64,000 nt of DNA from Meghimatium bilineatum (GCA_034231615.1 CM067309.1:37599750-37663749); one strand, 5' to 3'. Shown: positions 1-9,309, counted from the first letter of the stretch. The notes: generated by a model from the sequence alone, not told the origin. A program made the numbers and translations.

Positions 1-238
1 TTTCAGTCAGTTATCAGGTTACAGTATCAATAGCTTCAATGAACTGTTTGATTCATTCCGTTATCGTTTTTCAGTCAGTTATCAGGTTACAGTATCAATA
101 GCTTCAATGAACTGTTTGATTCATTCCTTTATCGTTTTTCAGTCAGTTATCAGGTTATAGTATCAACAGATTCAATGAACTGTTTGATTCATTCCGTTAT
201 CGTTTTTCAGTCAGTTATCAGGTTACAGTATCAAAAGA
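1..238 (-). repeat. 68-bp tandem array made from a LINE 3' end
   Basis: About 3.5 head-to-tail copies of a 68-bp unit (starts near 1, 69, 137 and 205). Read on the minus strand the unit resembles the last coding and 3' bases of the LINE copy at 15070-15145 (shared CAGTTCATTGAAG-like and CTGTAACCTGAT words). The neighbouring sequence after the SINE at 241-405 continues the same LINE, so the array is an expansion of that LINE's terminus. Confidence 0.8.
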
Positions 239-240
239 TT

Positions 241-405
241 CTTCTTCTTCTTCATCGTTCATTCTCAAACTCCTGCTGGATCTCCCTTGTAGCAAGACCA
301 TTGTCCTACTAGATTTCTAGCAGAATGTAGTCCAGAGAATGGAAATACGGTGTGTCGCCGTTTTTATTTACGCCAATGACCCGACACATCCGTCTTCGGC
401 GGGAA
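241..405 (-). mobile_element. SINE-A copy
   Basis: Full-length copy of a ~160-bp dispersed repeat. On the plus strand it begins with a TTCTTC run and ends with CATCCGTCTTCGGCG; the element's own 3' tail is therefore GAAGAA on the minus strand. It interrupts the LINE-derived array: AGATTC occurs on both sides (near 235 and 408), compatible with a target-site duplication. Confidence 0.75.
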
Positions 406-535
406 CAGATTCAATGAACTATAATTTTCTTCGTGTCATCCATGACATCTGTCAGGTTCCAAAGGCATGCCATCTCTGTGGGCAATATTATCTCCATATC
501 TTCTTGGTAGAGTTGGCATGCATGAATTTGTAGCA
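406..535 (-). mobile_element. LINE C-terminal fragment (Cys-rich tail type)
   Basis: Minus-strand translation gives ACQLYQED...MACLWNLTDVMDD followed by a stop. It matches the plus-strand copy at 15000-15140 (ACQLYQEE...LLPDLRGSMDD). No intact frame. This is the tail of a non-LTR retrotransposon ORF2, downstream of RT and RNase H. Confidence 0.65.
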
Positions 536-621
536 TATATCATCCATACAATTATGCTTTTCATGTGTTATTATATTTGTGTTTTTGAAAATATTTTTGG
601 TTTTAATTTATATGCATTGTT

Positions 622-785
622 ATTGCACGACGAAAACGGATGTGTCGAGCCACTGCCGCAAATTAAAACGGCAGCACAACGAAATTCCATTCTCTGGACT
701 GCATCCTTCTGAAATCTGGCAGGACCATTGTTCTGCACCAAGAGAGATCCAGTGGGAGTTTGAGAATGAACGCAAACAAACACAC
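622..785 (+). mobile_element. SINE-A copy
   Basis: Plus-orientation copy: head GGATGTGTCGAGCC, middle CCATTCTCTGGACTGCATCC, palindromic AGGACCATTGTTCTGC core, and 3' GTTTGAGAATGAACGC. The GAAGAA tail is replaced by an A/C-rich CAAACAAACACAC. Confidence 0.75.
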
Positions 786-889
786 TTGCTCATGACTTTA
801 AGTCCGGCAATAATCAAAACCACCATGCAGGAAGGCTTGTTTTTATTCTGCTAGTCTGTCTTTGTTGGAAGTAAACGGGTAAACTCATT

Positions 890-1075
890 TCTTCTTTATC
901 GACGTGAAGCATGGACAGTAAAAGTTAGCTCAAGGTGAGCTTGAGAAAACTGGTTTTTAAGAAGAATGATGCAAAGAAAAAAAATCTATGGACAATCAAG
1001 AAAACGAATGTAAAATTCCTCAGAGATGTTGGAGTAAAAGATAAATTATAACAAAAGTGCAAGCCCGAGAGCTAC
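890..1075 (+). mobile_element. LINE fragment, thumb region
   Basis: A broken plus-strand frame reads REAWTVK, then ENWFLRRMM and, after a frame change, words like the CEAWTVK...WFYRRMLR region found in other LINE copies here (for example 37440-37560). Short and heavily mutated. Confidence 0.45.
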
Positions 1076-1079
1076 TCCA

Positions 1080-1200
1080 TCATGTTACTGCGAGAGACTA
1101 ATTCGACTTATTCTGCGCTTTTCATTGGCTGATGAAACAAAGTGTAAAGATAGTGACCAATGAAAATAGTGGTAAAAGTTTCGAGGTGACGTGAAACGAA
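1080..1200. repeat. Foldback element with TTTTCATTGG/CCAATGAAAA arms
   Basis: TTTTCATTGGCTG at about 1119 is inverted as CCAATGAAAA at about 1158, with weaker outer pairing. The same core appears at 3347-3475 and 18385-18530, suggesting a small foldback transposon family. Arms are imperfect in this copy. Confidence 0.45.
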
Positions 1201-1235
1201 GAAACATTCAGCCATGTAAACTAAAGAAAGGTGAC

Positions 1236-1318
1236 GGTTCAGTCAACAGAGGCTGAAAACTAAAACTGGCCAGGATCTCCAACAACCGATCAAGATCACA
1301 GTCTGCCCTAGCAAGTAA
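1236..1318 (+). repeat. Dispersed repeat, about 85 bp
   Basis: CAGAGGCTGAAAACTAAAAC ... GTCTGCCCTAGCAAGTA recurs at 36255-36350 with about 80% identity by eye. It lies just before a SINE-B but is not part of that element, because the SINE's target-site duplication starts at 1319. Identity unknown. Confidence 0.5.
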
Positions 1319-1331
1319 AAGTGCCGAAGAC

Positions 1332-1593
1332 GCCCGTGTATTGCCGGGACCCGAAAGGAGAGCAAAGAATTGCAGCACTGTTTACCTTCCACTAAGGAAG
1401 GCGACTAGGAGGTTATGGGATGGAGTTGGCTGTCCCATATAGGGTCAGTGACCCAAAGCCACGCTGAAGTCGGATGGGTCAGACCGAAAGGCGCAGATAT
1501 CGCAGCAATGATGTAAACCATGACACAACACATTCCGTTCTCCGGACTACATCCTGCTAATCTGCAGGAGTTTGAGAACGAACGCAGAAGAAG
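1332..1593 (+). mobile_element. SINE-B copy with 13-bp TSD
   Basis: Full-length copy starting GCCCGTGTATTGCCGGGACC and ending GCAGAAGAAG. It is flanked by AAGTGCCGAAGAC (1319-1331) and AAGTGCTGAAGAC (1594-1606), a 13-bp direct repeat with one mismatch. This defines the element ends and shows insertion by target-site duplication. Confidence 0.85.
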
Positions 1594-1606
1594 AAGTGCT
1601 GAAGAC

Positions 1607-2219
1607 AGAGATCTGGACGTCACGGACAGACACAATGGAAATACATGAAATAAACCATGGGGAGGCCAACCCATGGCGCATTGCACGCTTATAAATAACG
1701 CTTTACCTGGTATTGCGAATAATGGAAAATGGAACCATATAAACCATATTAACTATAAATCCATTTGAAGGTATCTACACATTAAATCCTTCAGGGAAAT
1801 ATTGTCTTTTTCACAACCTAGCGATCAATTATTACGCTGACTAGTGTTTTAGTTTCAACATCTTTTATCCTAAGATAAAAAATTCAGATTCATAGGTTCA
1901 AATGTGTACCCAAGTTAAAAGGAAACTCACTCCTTTGTGCAGTCGACAATAAAATTGCACAATTAACATCTTAGTATTTGAGTCTAGTGTGAGGAATTAC
2001 GTTGAGACTCACACCCTCCCATAGCCCTCTAAAGGAGTATAGAAAGTTGTATATAAGTTACTGTACAGATGTCCATATGAGCATTATTTTTAAAGAACTG
2101 AATATATATATATATATATCTGTGTGTGTGTGGGTGGGTGCGTGCGTGCGTGTGTGTGCAATATTATTCTCAGAATACTGGATTAAAGGGAATGAGTCCA
2201 TGGATCGCTGGATCAGCAA
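1607..2219. other. No gene seen; AT-rich with a TA/TG microsatellite
   Basis: No coding signal on either strand. A short (TA)n(TG)n tract with TGCG variants lies at about 2104-2158. Confidence 0.6.
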
Positions 2220-2765
2220 ACAACTAGAGTATGAAAAATATAGAACATTTGAACTAGAACGTGCAAAATTAGAGAATTTGAATTAATGTGTGAAGAAATT
2301 ATAGCATTTGAACTAAAGTGTGAAGAAATTATAGCATTTGAACTAAAGTGTGAAGAAATTATAGCATTTGAACTAAAGTGTGAAGAAATTATAGCATTTG
2401 AACTAAAGTGTGAAGAAATTATAGCATTTGAACTCAAGTGTGAAGAAATTATAGCATTTGAACTAAAGTGTGAAGAAATTATAGCATTTGAATTAAAGTG
2501 TGAAGAAATTATAGCATTTGAATTAAAGTGTGAAGAAATTATAGCATTTGAATTAAAGTGTGAAGAAATTATAGCATTTGAACTAAAGTGTGAAGAAATT
2601 ATAGCATTTGAATTAAAGTGTGAAGAAATTATAGCATTTGAATTAAACTGGGAAGATATTGGCAGATGTGAGCAAAATCGTGAAAATTGGAGTATTTGAA
2701 CTACAGTATGTACAAATGGACGCATCTGAACTAGAGTATGAACAAATTGGCGCATATGAATGCGA
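2220..2765 (+). repeat. 30-bp minisatellite, about 13 clean copies plus degenerate edges
   Basis: Unit TGTGAAGAAATTATAGCATT + TGAACTAAAG. Because the period is a multiple of 3 and the unit lacks stops in two frames, it gives an open frame on the plus strand (CEEIIAFELK repeated) and on the minus strand (SSHFNSNAII repeated). Edges (2220-2284, 2640-2765) are diverged copies. Not a credible gene. Confidence 0.9.
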
Positions 2766-2849
2766 AATTTTGACTACCCTGTAATAAGCAAAGGAATTAT
2801 TTAAAAAAAATATATGAATATCTACCAAACTTACTAAAAATGCACTCGG

Positions 2850-2920
2850 GCAAGGTTGCCATTTTGGCTATTTTTACCACGAATTTCGCAATAAGCATAA
2901 CAGTCATCTGGCAACCCTGC
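2850..2920. repeat. Miniature foldback element (MITE-like)
   Basis: A 71-bp unit bounded by GCAAGGTTGCCA and TGGCAACCCTGC, inverted repeats of about 12 bp with one mismatch. Single ends of the same kind (CAGGGTTGCCA, TGGCAACCCTG) occur at about 9182 and 11368. No clear target-site duplication. Confidence 0.45.
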
Positions 2921-3125
2921 ATACGTGTAAAGACAGATATTTGCACTGTTAACTGTGCTCAGTGATATGCCAAGATGGATCAATTCTGTAGCAAAGACAG
3001 GTCGATGTCGTAGTCAAGATAATCTTCACTAGCAGACACGTGCCGGTGAAGTTAAAAAAAATACACAGAACTCTGACACTTCTTCTTGCTTTGCTTTCAG
3101 ACTACCACAATGATGGAGGCACCGG

Positions 3126-3320
3126 TTAACCCATGATTGTCAAAAGTACTGTATAGTTGTTCATGAAATGAGACAGGACATGGTCAAGTGTTTCTGTGTC
3201 GTACGTTGGGCAGGTCTGCAACACGTGTTCGCATGACATAGGGTCGGTGTCACATGCTCTTAAGTGCTGTGTCGATTTTGTATTCCTGTCTGATAGAATA
3301 TTCAGCAAACACATTCCGGA
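3126..3320 (-). mobile_element. LINE C-terminal fragment (Cys-rich tail type)
   Basis: Minus-strand frame contains RACDTDPMSCEHVLQTCPTY, the C-x-T-x-P-M-x2-x-H-V/L-L-Q-x-C-P pattern found at the end of LINE ORF2 proteins after RNase H. Compare 14930-15020. Open for about 60 codons only. Confidence 0.65.
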
Positions 3321-3346
3321 CCGTGACCTTCGTTACAGTGGCCTGA

Positions 3347-3475
3347 ATGCGGCGTCACTGTGAGAGGCTACTCCGACTTTCTCCAAGATTTTCATTGGCT
3401 ATTTATATAAAGTATGTGCCACCAGCCAATGAAAAGCTCGAGTAAAGTCGGATCAGCCGTAACGCTAAATAGCGC
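3347..3475. repeat. Foldback element, best-paired copy
   Basis: Inverted pair: CCGACTTT..TTTTCATTGGCT on the left, AGCCAATGAAAA..AAAGTCGG on the right, with a ~25-bp AT-rich loop; outer GCGTCAC/GTAACGC also pairs. Same core as 1080-1200 and 18385-18530. Confidence 0.55.
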
Positions 3476-3549
3476 AGCACTCAGGCCTGGCCAACGAATG
3501 TCACGATCCAGTTGTTATATCATGTCATTTCGACGTCATGTCAATCGTC

Positions 3550-3670
3550 TGTTGTCCAGGACCGAAAGGCCAACAATAAACAGCAACACTGTTACATCTT
3601 ATACATGTCGTAAGAGGCGACAACGGGAGGGGGATGGTAGAGTTGGCTATCCTATCATCAATCAATATCA
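3550..3670 (+). mobile_element. SINE-B 5' part
   Basis: Contains the head GTTGTCCAGGACCGAAAGG, CAACACTGTTAC and TGTCGTAAGAGGCGAC blocks of SINE-B, then stops being similar near 3655. The shared 3' domain is absent. Confidence 0.6.
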
Positions 3671-3683
3671 ATAAAACCCATAA

Positions 3684-3966
3684 CCCTTCAGGGTCGTAGG
3701 GGTACCACATTGGAAGCTTCAGCACACAGAGTCCTCCAGCGAATTCTATCCTCAGCGATGCGGATGAGTGTGGAAATATCTAGCCCTGTCCATTCCTTGA
3801 TGTTATCCGTCCATGTCTTTATTTGTCCTCCTCTGCTTCTTCCACCCTCGAAAGTTCCCTGCAGTATTGTTTTTGACAATGAATCGTGCCTGCATACATG
3901 TCCGAACCATGCTAGTTTTCGTCGTTTCACTATTGAAAGAAATGGCTCATGGACACCTGCACACAT
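3684..3966 (-). mobile_element. LINE ORF2 C-terminal fragment (AWFGHV type)
   Basis: Open minus-strand frame of 92 codons: RRKLAWFGHVCRHDSLSKTI, then GGRSRGGQIKTWTDNIKEWT, then RIAEDRIRWR. This is the typical end of animal non-LTR retrotransposon polyproteins after the RT thumb. It ends in a stop at about 3688. The RT domain itself is missing. Confidence 0.75.
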
Positions 3967-4070
3967 CTCTACTTTATTCCATCATACAGAACACATCTCT
4001 ACTTTACACATCTCAGATACACATCTCTATACATCTCTACTTTATCCCATCATACAGAACACCGAAAAGG
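3958..4070 (+). repeat. Short degenerate tandem repeat
   Basis: Several copies of ACATCTCTACTTTATTCCAT-like words (about 25-45 bp spacing) adjoin the 5' edge of the LINE fragment. Confidence 0.5.
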
Positions 4071-4299
4071 TCCCGTTTTCATCTACGTGGGTCCAAGCTT
4101 CACGTTAGAGAACACACGCACGGGTATAAATTTCACGAGTACAAAATCTAGTACCGAAAACCTAAACAAGGATTTCCTATACTCCCGCAAGAGTGATTTA
4201 CTCATGCAATTTGTAATTGCCCCAAGCGCCATCTGATAATGTCTAACAAGAACGATTTAAGAGGGAATATAGCCCAGAAGACATACTCATGTCGGATCT

Positions 4300-4425
4300 G
4301 TCGAAAAGGCGCAAATATGGTGAGAAATTTTAGGAATATCAGAAAGTAGCAAACAGGACTTGAACCAGATCCGTATAGTGGACACTGAACCGCCTTGAAA
4401 TTTGAGTCAACACATTTTTACTTGA
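4300..4425 (-). mobile_element. tRNA-like SINE-E fragment
   Basis: On the minus strand, GTGTTGACTCAAATTTCAAG is followed about 25 bp later by GGTTCAAGTCCTG, a B-box-like sequence. The same arrangement is at 47180-47320 (minus) and 48120-48260 (plus). Confidence 0.45.
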
Positions 4426-4485
4426 GAAGCAACGAAGTTAAAGAACACATGACATTCGGCTTGTATGTCATTAAATTATCACGAT

Positions 4486-4760
4486 CGCCCGTGTGTTGTC
4501 GGGGCCCGAAAGGGGAGCAAAGAATAGCAACACTGTTTACCTTCCACGCATGTCGTAAAAGGCGACTAAAGAGGTTATGGGATGGAGTTGGCTGTCCCAC
4601 CCCATATAGGGTCAGTGACCCAAAGCCAAACTGAAGTCGGATGTGTCAGGCCGAAAGGCGCAGATATCGCAGCAATGATGTAAACCATGACACAACGCAT
4701 TCCGTTCTCCGGACTGCATCCTGCTAATCTGCAGTAGTTTGAGAACGAACGCAGAAGAAG
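4486..4760 (+). mobile_element. SINE-B reference copy with perfect 12-bp TSD
   Basis: 275-bp element from CGCCCGTGTGTTGTCGGGGC to GCAGAAGAAG, flanked by identical AATTATCACGAT at 4474-4485 and 4761-4772. Internal landmarks: AGCAAAGAATAGCAACACTG; ATGTCGTAAAAGGCGACTAA; hairpin TATGGGA...TCCCA; then the 3' domain shared with SINE-A (GAAGTCGGATGTGTC, GACACAACGCATTCCGTTC, GTTTGAGAACGAACGC). No convincing A or B box in the head, so the pol III origin is not shown. Confidence 0.9.
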
Positions 4761-4849
4761 AATTATCACGATTACTTTATCTATCCATTGTCTTTTTTTC
4801 TGCTTTTACTGTGAGGCTCGCAGGATTGAATAACGATCGGCTTTCGGAC

Positions 4850-5150
4850 TATTGCACGTGTGGTCACTTTATATGCAGTAATAATGTTCCGTGTTAGAAT
4901 TTTGGTAACCCCTTCAATCCACCTACTTCTGGGCCTTCACTGTATCTTGATGTTTCCATTGTCATGTAGTATACTCTTACCGCTGGCCAATAATGGTTCA
5001 TTATCATTAGGTGGCCGACATATTCCAATCTCTGTTTTTCAATATATTTGACCACCGACGTTGTTCCAACATTTCTTGTAACTTGTTAATTCCTCACATG
5101 ATCTTCTCTTGCTCTGTTTGCTGATTTTCATAGACATCTCATTTCACAAG
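4850..5150 (-). mobile_element. LINE ORF2 C-terminal fragment (EKQRLEYVGH type)
   Basis: Minus-strand translation includes KYIEKQRLEYVGHLMIMN, MTMETSRYSEGPE and, after a shift, RPRSRWIEGV, the usual order (WxGHxxRM, then GRPxxRW) in LINE C-termini. Frames are broken; no RT domain. Confidence 0.5.
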
Positions 5151-5165
5151 TAGCAAATTTTCTTA

Positions 5166-5196
5166 CGGTGACACGACGCATTTCCATTCTCTAGAT
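5166..5196 (+). mobile_element. SINE-A copy, left piece
   Basis: GACACGACGCATTTCCATTC is the middle of a plus-orientation SINE-A. It breaks off at 5196 and resumes at 6363 after a hAT insertion. Confidence 0.65.
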
Positions 5197-6362
5197 CATA
5201 GGTTCCCAAACTAATTCGGACCACAGCCCCCATTTGCAAGACATAAATGTTGTAACGCCCCCCCCCTCCCATCAATTATAACAGTTTTCAGCAGCCGCTT
5301 GATACGTTCAACGTAAATATCAACTAATGATACATTACTGCTTATGCCGTCAAATTATTGAAAAAAGTAGTGGGCACCATGTTATTCATCTTGAACAGTT
5401 ATTGCTATACCAATTTTGATGAAACATATCTAACATATAACGATTGTAAACTGTATGCTTGAATAACACTATGAACAGTTTCATGCAATGGTTTCAATAT
5501 GAAATTTCGGAATGCATATTAAGAGATTGCATTACATTAGTAAGACTCTTATTGTATTAATCAAAACTTCATCACAAATATTTCACAATTGTTCATTTCG
5601 AATTTTTATACAGTAAAAATACAAAGCAAAAATAACAAACTAATGTGAAAGATTAGCCTGGTGCATTTTTTAAAAAGTTTGTTAATTGTTCAACTTTCGT
5701 TAAAAAACAGTCGTAAATCGACAAGCTCAGTTATATGTAATCGGTTCCTTTTCGTAGACAGTAAATTCGTCACAGCACTAAACTCACGCTCAGCCAAATA
5801 GGGAGAGAATAATGAATACTATTCTTAAACAACTCATATTTATAAATTTGAAATCCAGCGGGAATCGACTTGCATGAATTAACTTGTTTGCGATACCATC
5901 GTCATATTTTTTTTAGTATATAAAAAGCGAAGTTAACTATTTCCGACCAACCGCCGATATATCGGCTATTTAAAGATATTTTTATATACCACTAACAGAT
6001 ATTTTTATGTTAGCCAAATACTTTACTGCTACATGCGAGATTACTTTCGCTTCCATTTTCACAAAAACAAACGTCTGTTGTCTTTAAAGAGGCCCACAAC
6101 GAAAATGATGGACCACTGAAATAAAAGAGGCAACAAATTCCACAATATTCTCAGCACACAAGAGGGCCATCTCCAGAAAACTCTTCTACCCCTGACGCCG
6201 AAAGGCAACAAAGGGTTCCAGCGAATAGATAGAGTTGTCATTAAAACTGATTGTTTTTACTGTAACATGTGTTGAAAATTTGCTGAAATCACCAAATTCA
6301 CCATCTTGTAAACGCGACTAAGTACTAATGGGCCGGCCCTGAATGCACGCTGGGAAACACTG
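5197..6362. mobile_element. hAT-like element inserted in a SINE-A
   Basis: The left end CATAGGTTCCCAAACTAATT and right end (inverted) CAGTGTTTCCCAGCGTGCAT are hAT-style termini. The flanks CTCTAGAT (5189-5196) and ATCTAGAC (6363-6370) form an 8-bp duplication with two mismatches, and joining the flanks restores a continuous SINE-A. No transposase frame survives. The interior (6060-6240) contains a LINE 3' fragment, so the element was itself a target. Confidence 0.65.
6095..6240 (+). mobile_element. LINE 3' fragment nested in the hAT element
   Basis: GCACACAAGAGGGCCATCTC and CTCTTCTACCCCTGACGCCG match the LINE end at 15410-15490 (AGCACACAGAAATGCCATCT, CTATTCTACCCCTGAAGCTG). Nested age order: SINE-A, then hAT, then this LINE tail (or hAT carrying it). 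Confidence 0.55.
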
Positions 6363-6459
6363 ATCTAGACTATATCCTGCTAGAAATCTAGAGGGACCAT
6401 TGTCCTGCTACAAGAGAGATCCAGCGGGAGTTTGAGAATGAACGCTGAAGAAGAAGAAA
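6363..6459 (+). mobile_element. SINE-A copy, right piece
   Basis: Continues the interrupted copy: ACTATATCCTGCTAG, GGGACCATTGTCCTGCTACA, GTTTGAGAATGAACGCTGAA and the GAAGAAGAA tail. Confidence 0.8.
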
Positions 6460-6699
6460 TCAGATTTGTGCAGACCCATAATTCCCAACGGCTCTTGCTA
6501 ATGATGTCAACAGTCAATTATTGACGTCACTATTACGACACTAAATATCGGCACATCAACAGCTGACAGATAGTAAATATAGAACATGTGAGACACGCCC
6601 ATCAAGACAAGGAAGTTGATCAATATCAGAGACCCAATGTAGATTCTTCTTTCGTTCGACCTTTCTGTTGTGTGGGTGGCTTATATTTCCTAGGGACAC

Positions 6700-7740
6700 T
6701 GAGTAATTATGGGGAAATTCTAGTACAACCTCAGCTCGTTGTCCTCACTGTTACTCTAGTTCTGTGCAAGCTGTCCGGCATCTTCCAGTGTCATGTTCAG
6801 TCTTCGGTGTCATTTGTCCATCGTAGTCCTGGTCTACCCCTCGTTCTCTATTCTTTCCTGGAACTTTTTCCCTCCATGATTAATCTGTCTAAACCATTGT
6901 GTATTTTATCATCATCAGGTGCCATACCGGCTGGCGTAGGTGGTCATGGCTCTCCACAGCTCTCTGTCCACAGTATTATGTATCAAAGTCGTTGGTGTTT
7001 CCTTGCCGTCCCAGGTTGTCAAACTGTCTAATATTTTCTCACGTTGTCGCCCTCTGTCTCTGTTGCCTTCAATTTTTCCTGTTGTGACTGTTCTCTAAAC
7101 CTGCCTGTCCCATGAAGTGGCCAAAAAAAGAAGATTGCTATTTTCTTATATTATTGATTAAGGACCGTTTCGCATTTGACTCTTTCAACACCTCTAGTTT
7201 TTCTGGCAGCCCATGGTATTCTCAGCATTCTTCTATAGAACCACATCTCTGTGTATTTTATATGTTCGAATATGTTAGCTTGCCTTTTTTTTTTAAAGTT
7301 TTGATGAACCATTCTTTTTCTATGTTCATATCTTTGCAGACGTCTACGTTGTTTTGTCTTTCTATCCATGATGGTCTTAGAATACGTCTATAACATTTCA
7401 TTTCTAATACCTATATTTTCTTTTCCATTGCGGATGTTATTGCCTACATCCTACAACCATATGTCGCCTTTAAAAAAAAAATATAGCTTCTAATAGTTCT
7501 AACTGTTTTTTTTTTCTATTTGCCCCTTTGTTTTTATCTATTTGCTCCTTATTATAGATTGTTCATCAAGTGACATTTTTGTGTGTAGGGTCATTGCTAA
7601 TATCTTTCTGATCTCTGCAGAGCAATCCCCTGTTGATGGTTGACCTGAGATATTCAAAGTTGCTGACATTTTCTAGTTGTTCTTTGCCAATGACTATTGT
7701 AGGTGTGAGTTCATCTCTGTTTATATAGTACTCACTTAGG
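6700..7740 (-). mobile_element. LINE ORF2 fragment, thumb to C-terminus
   Basis: Minus strand, from 7740 downward: YYINRDELTP and STINRGLLCRDQ (RT thumb), then HIKYTEMWFYRRMLRIPWAA with RKTRGVERVK, then a Gln/Arg-rich stretch and the 3' end near 6735. The clean 72-codon frame is 7151-7369; the rest is frameshifted. Same family as 52346-52835 and 33235-33600. Confidence 0.7.
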
Positions 7741-7756
7741 AAACGGATAATGAAGT

Positions 7757-8240
7757 CTTACTGAACGACGACTAACACACTTCACTGTCGGATGCTCACG
7801 TGAAAGAATACACACAACAAAACACATGATATAATCATACAAATAACAATACACAGAACATAATCGACGTTTCGACCAACAGACCGTTATCAAGTTAAGC
7901 ACATAACACCTAAAGGCGACTAGTAGATATGTTTACATTCATATATCTCTCTGACACGTTTGTGAGGTGTGGTTATCTCTACTCGTCGACTTTTGATGTT
8001 ATAATCTCACATACATATTGCACTAGGACACCACGGTGTTATCTGTGTGGTGTGGTCATCTCTACTCGTCTTGTGATGGTATGTGCTTATCTTGATAAAG
8101 GCCTGTTGGTCGAAACGTCGAGTATGTCCTGTGTATTGTTATTTGCATGATTATATCCTGTGCTTTGTTGTGTGTATTATTTCACGCGATCAACAAACAG
8201 TGGTTGTGTGTTAGTTGTCGTTCAGTAAGACTTCATTACC
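7757..8240. repeat. Penelope-like inverted pair with hammerhead-like core
   Basis: Two ~150-bp arms face each other: 7757-7910 and 8085-8236 (for example CTTACTGAACGACGACTAAC versus GTTAGTTGTCGTTCAGTAAG). Each carries the motif CTTGATAAAGGCCTGTTGGT followed by CGAAACGTCG (plus strand at ~8090; minus strand at ~7890). That order, a TGATAA-like box, a short stem and GAAAC, resembles the degenerate hammerhead ribozymes of Penelope-like elements. No RT or GIY-YIG frame is present. Confidence 0.5.
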
Positions 8241-8519
8241 TGTTTCCTACTAAGTACTATTTTCATACAGTTTTACTAGCAGCATTACATTCTATTGATT
8301 GTCTCTGTTTATATACATTGCGTTTTGTCTTCGTTTTTTTTTCATTTAGGAAATGATTTTATGACTCGCTATGATGTTTAACTGACATAATCGTGTTTTA
8401 AACCTGTGTGGATTCTTGATATTAGATTCATCTGCATATCAAATTCCTGGAATCCTATGTTCAACGATATTAAGACAATCAATATACGGTAATACTGCAG
8501 TGAAACGGAACAACAATAG

Positions 8520-8842
8520 TACTTACGTAGTACACACATTTTTGATGTTTCACTTGAACACAACAGACAGACTATCACTAACACTAATGGGTTATGAGGT
8601 GTAAACATGAAAACATACAAATTATATTACACAAGACACATTGTTTTTACTGTTTTCATTGTGTTTCACTGTTTGTTTAATATATTCTTGAGAAAGACCT
8701 AACGGTTCGAAACGTTGAAAATGTCTTGTGTATTGCAATTTGTATGTTTTCGTGTTTACACCTCATAACCATTTAGTCTCAGCGATAGTTCGTCTGTTGT
8801 GTTCAACTGTAACACAAAAAATGTGTGTTCTACGTAAGTAAT
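8520..8842. repeat. Second Penelope-like inverted pair
   Basis: Arms 8520-8641 and 8720-8842 are inverted copies (ACTTACGTAGTACACACATT... versus ...AATGTGTGTTCTACGTAAGT; GGTTATGAGGTGTAAACATG versus CGTGTTTACACCTCATAACC). The loop side carries CTTGAGAAAGACCTAACGG followed by TTCGAAACGTTG, the same core layout as at 8090. Confidence 0.5.
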
Positions 8843-8849
8843 AACGTGT

Positions 8850-9305
8850 TCTACGTAAGTATTAACGATGTTAAGGGATTGTATATATTACACAGGAGAA
8901 TAACAAAACCGTCCCCGTTCTTGCTTCTTAGAGTAAACATGAGTCACACGCATCACGCCAAAGTTTCAAATAAACATCTTGATATTCTAGTCAGAAATGT
9001 CGTCATTTAATATTTTCTGTTTGTTTTGTGTGCTAGCGTTACACTATTTCATCACATTCCAAGACAACAAAATAGGGGGAGACAGGTCACTCGGAACGAT
9101 TGGACAATGTTGGACGAACTCGAGACCAGATAACGCGTTGAAGACTATTGAATAAGCCTAGGATCTGTGTAGTCTGCACGCCAGGGTTGCCAGATTAAAC
9201 TTGTTATTTAAAGCCATTCGCAAACTCTTCAACAATTTTTTTTTAAAAACTAAACAAAGCAAAATCTAGAGAAAAGCAAGAAATAAACCAAATAAAATAA
9301 ATCAA
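8850..9305. other. No gene seen
   Basis: AT-rich, no coding signal. One CAGGGTTGCCA element end at about 9182. Confidence 0.5.
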
Positions 9306-9309
9306 TAGT

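Noticed and set aside
2213-2755. Open frames of 137 and 180 codons on opposite strands
   Set aside because: Both come from the same 30-bp array; the period keeps stops out of phase. No non-repeat coding flank.
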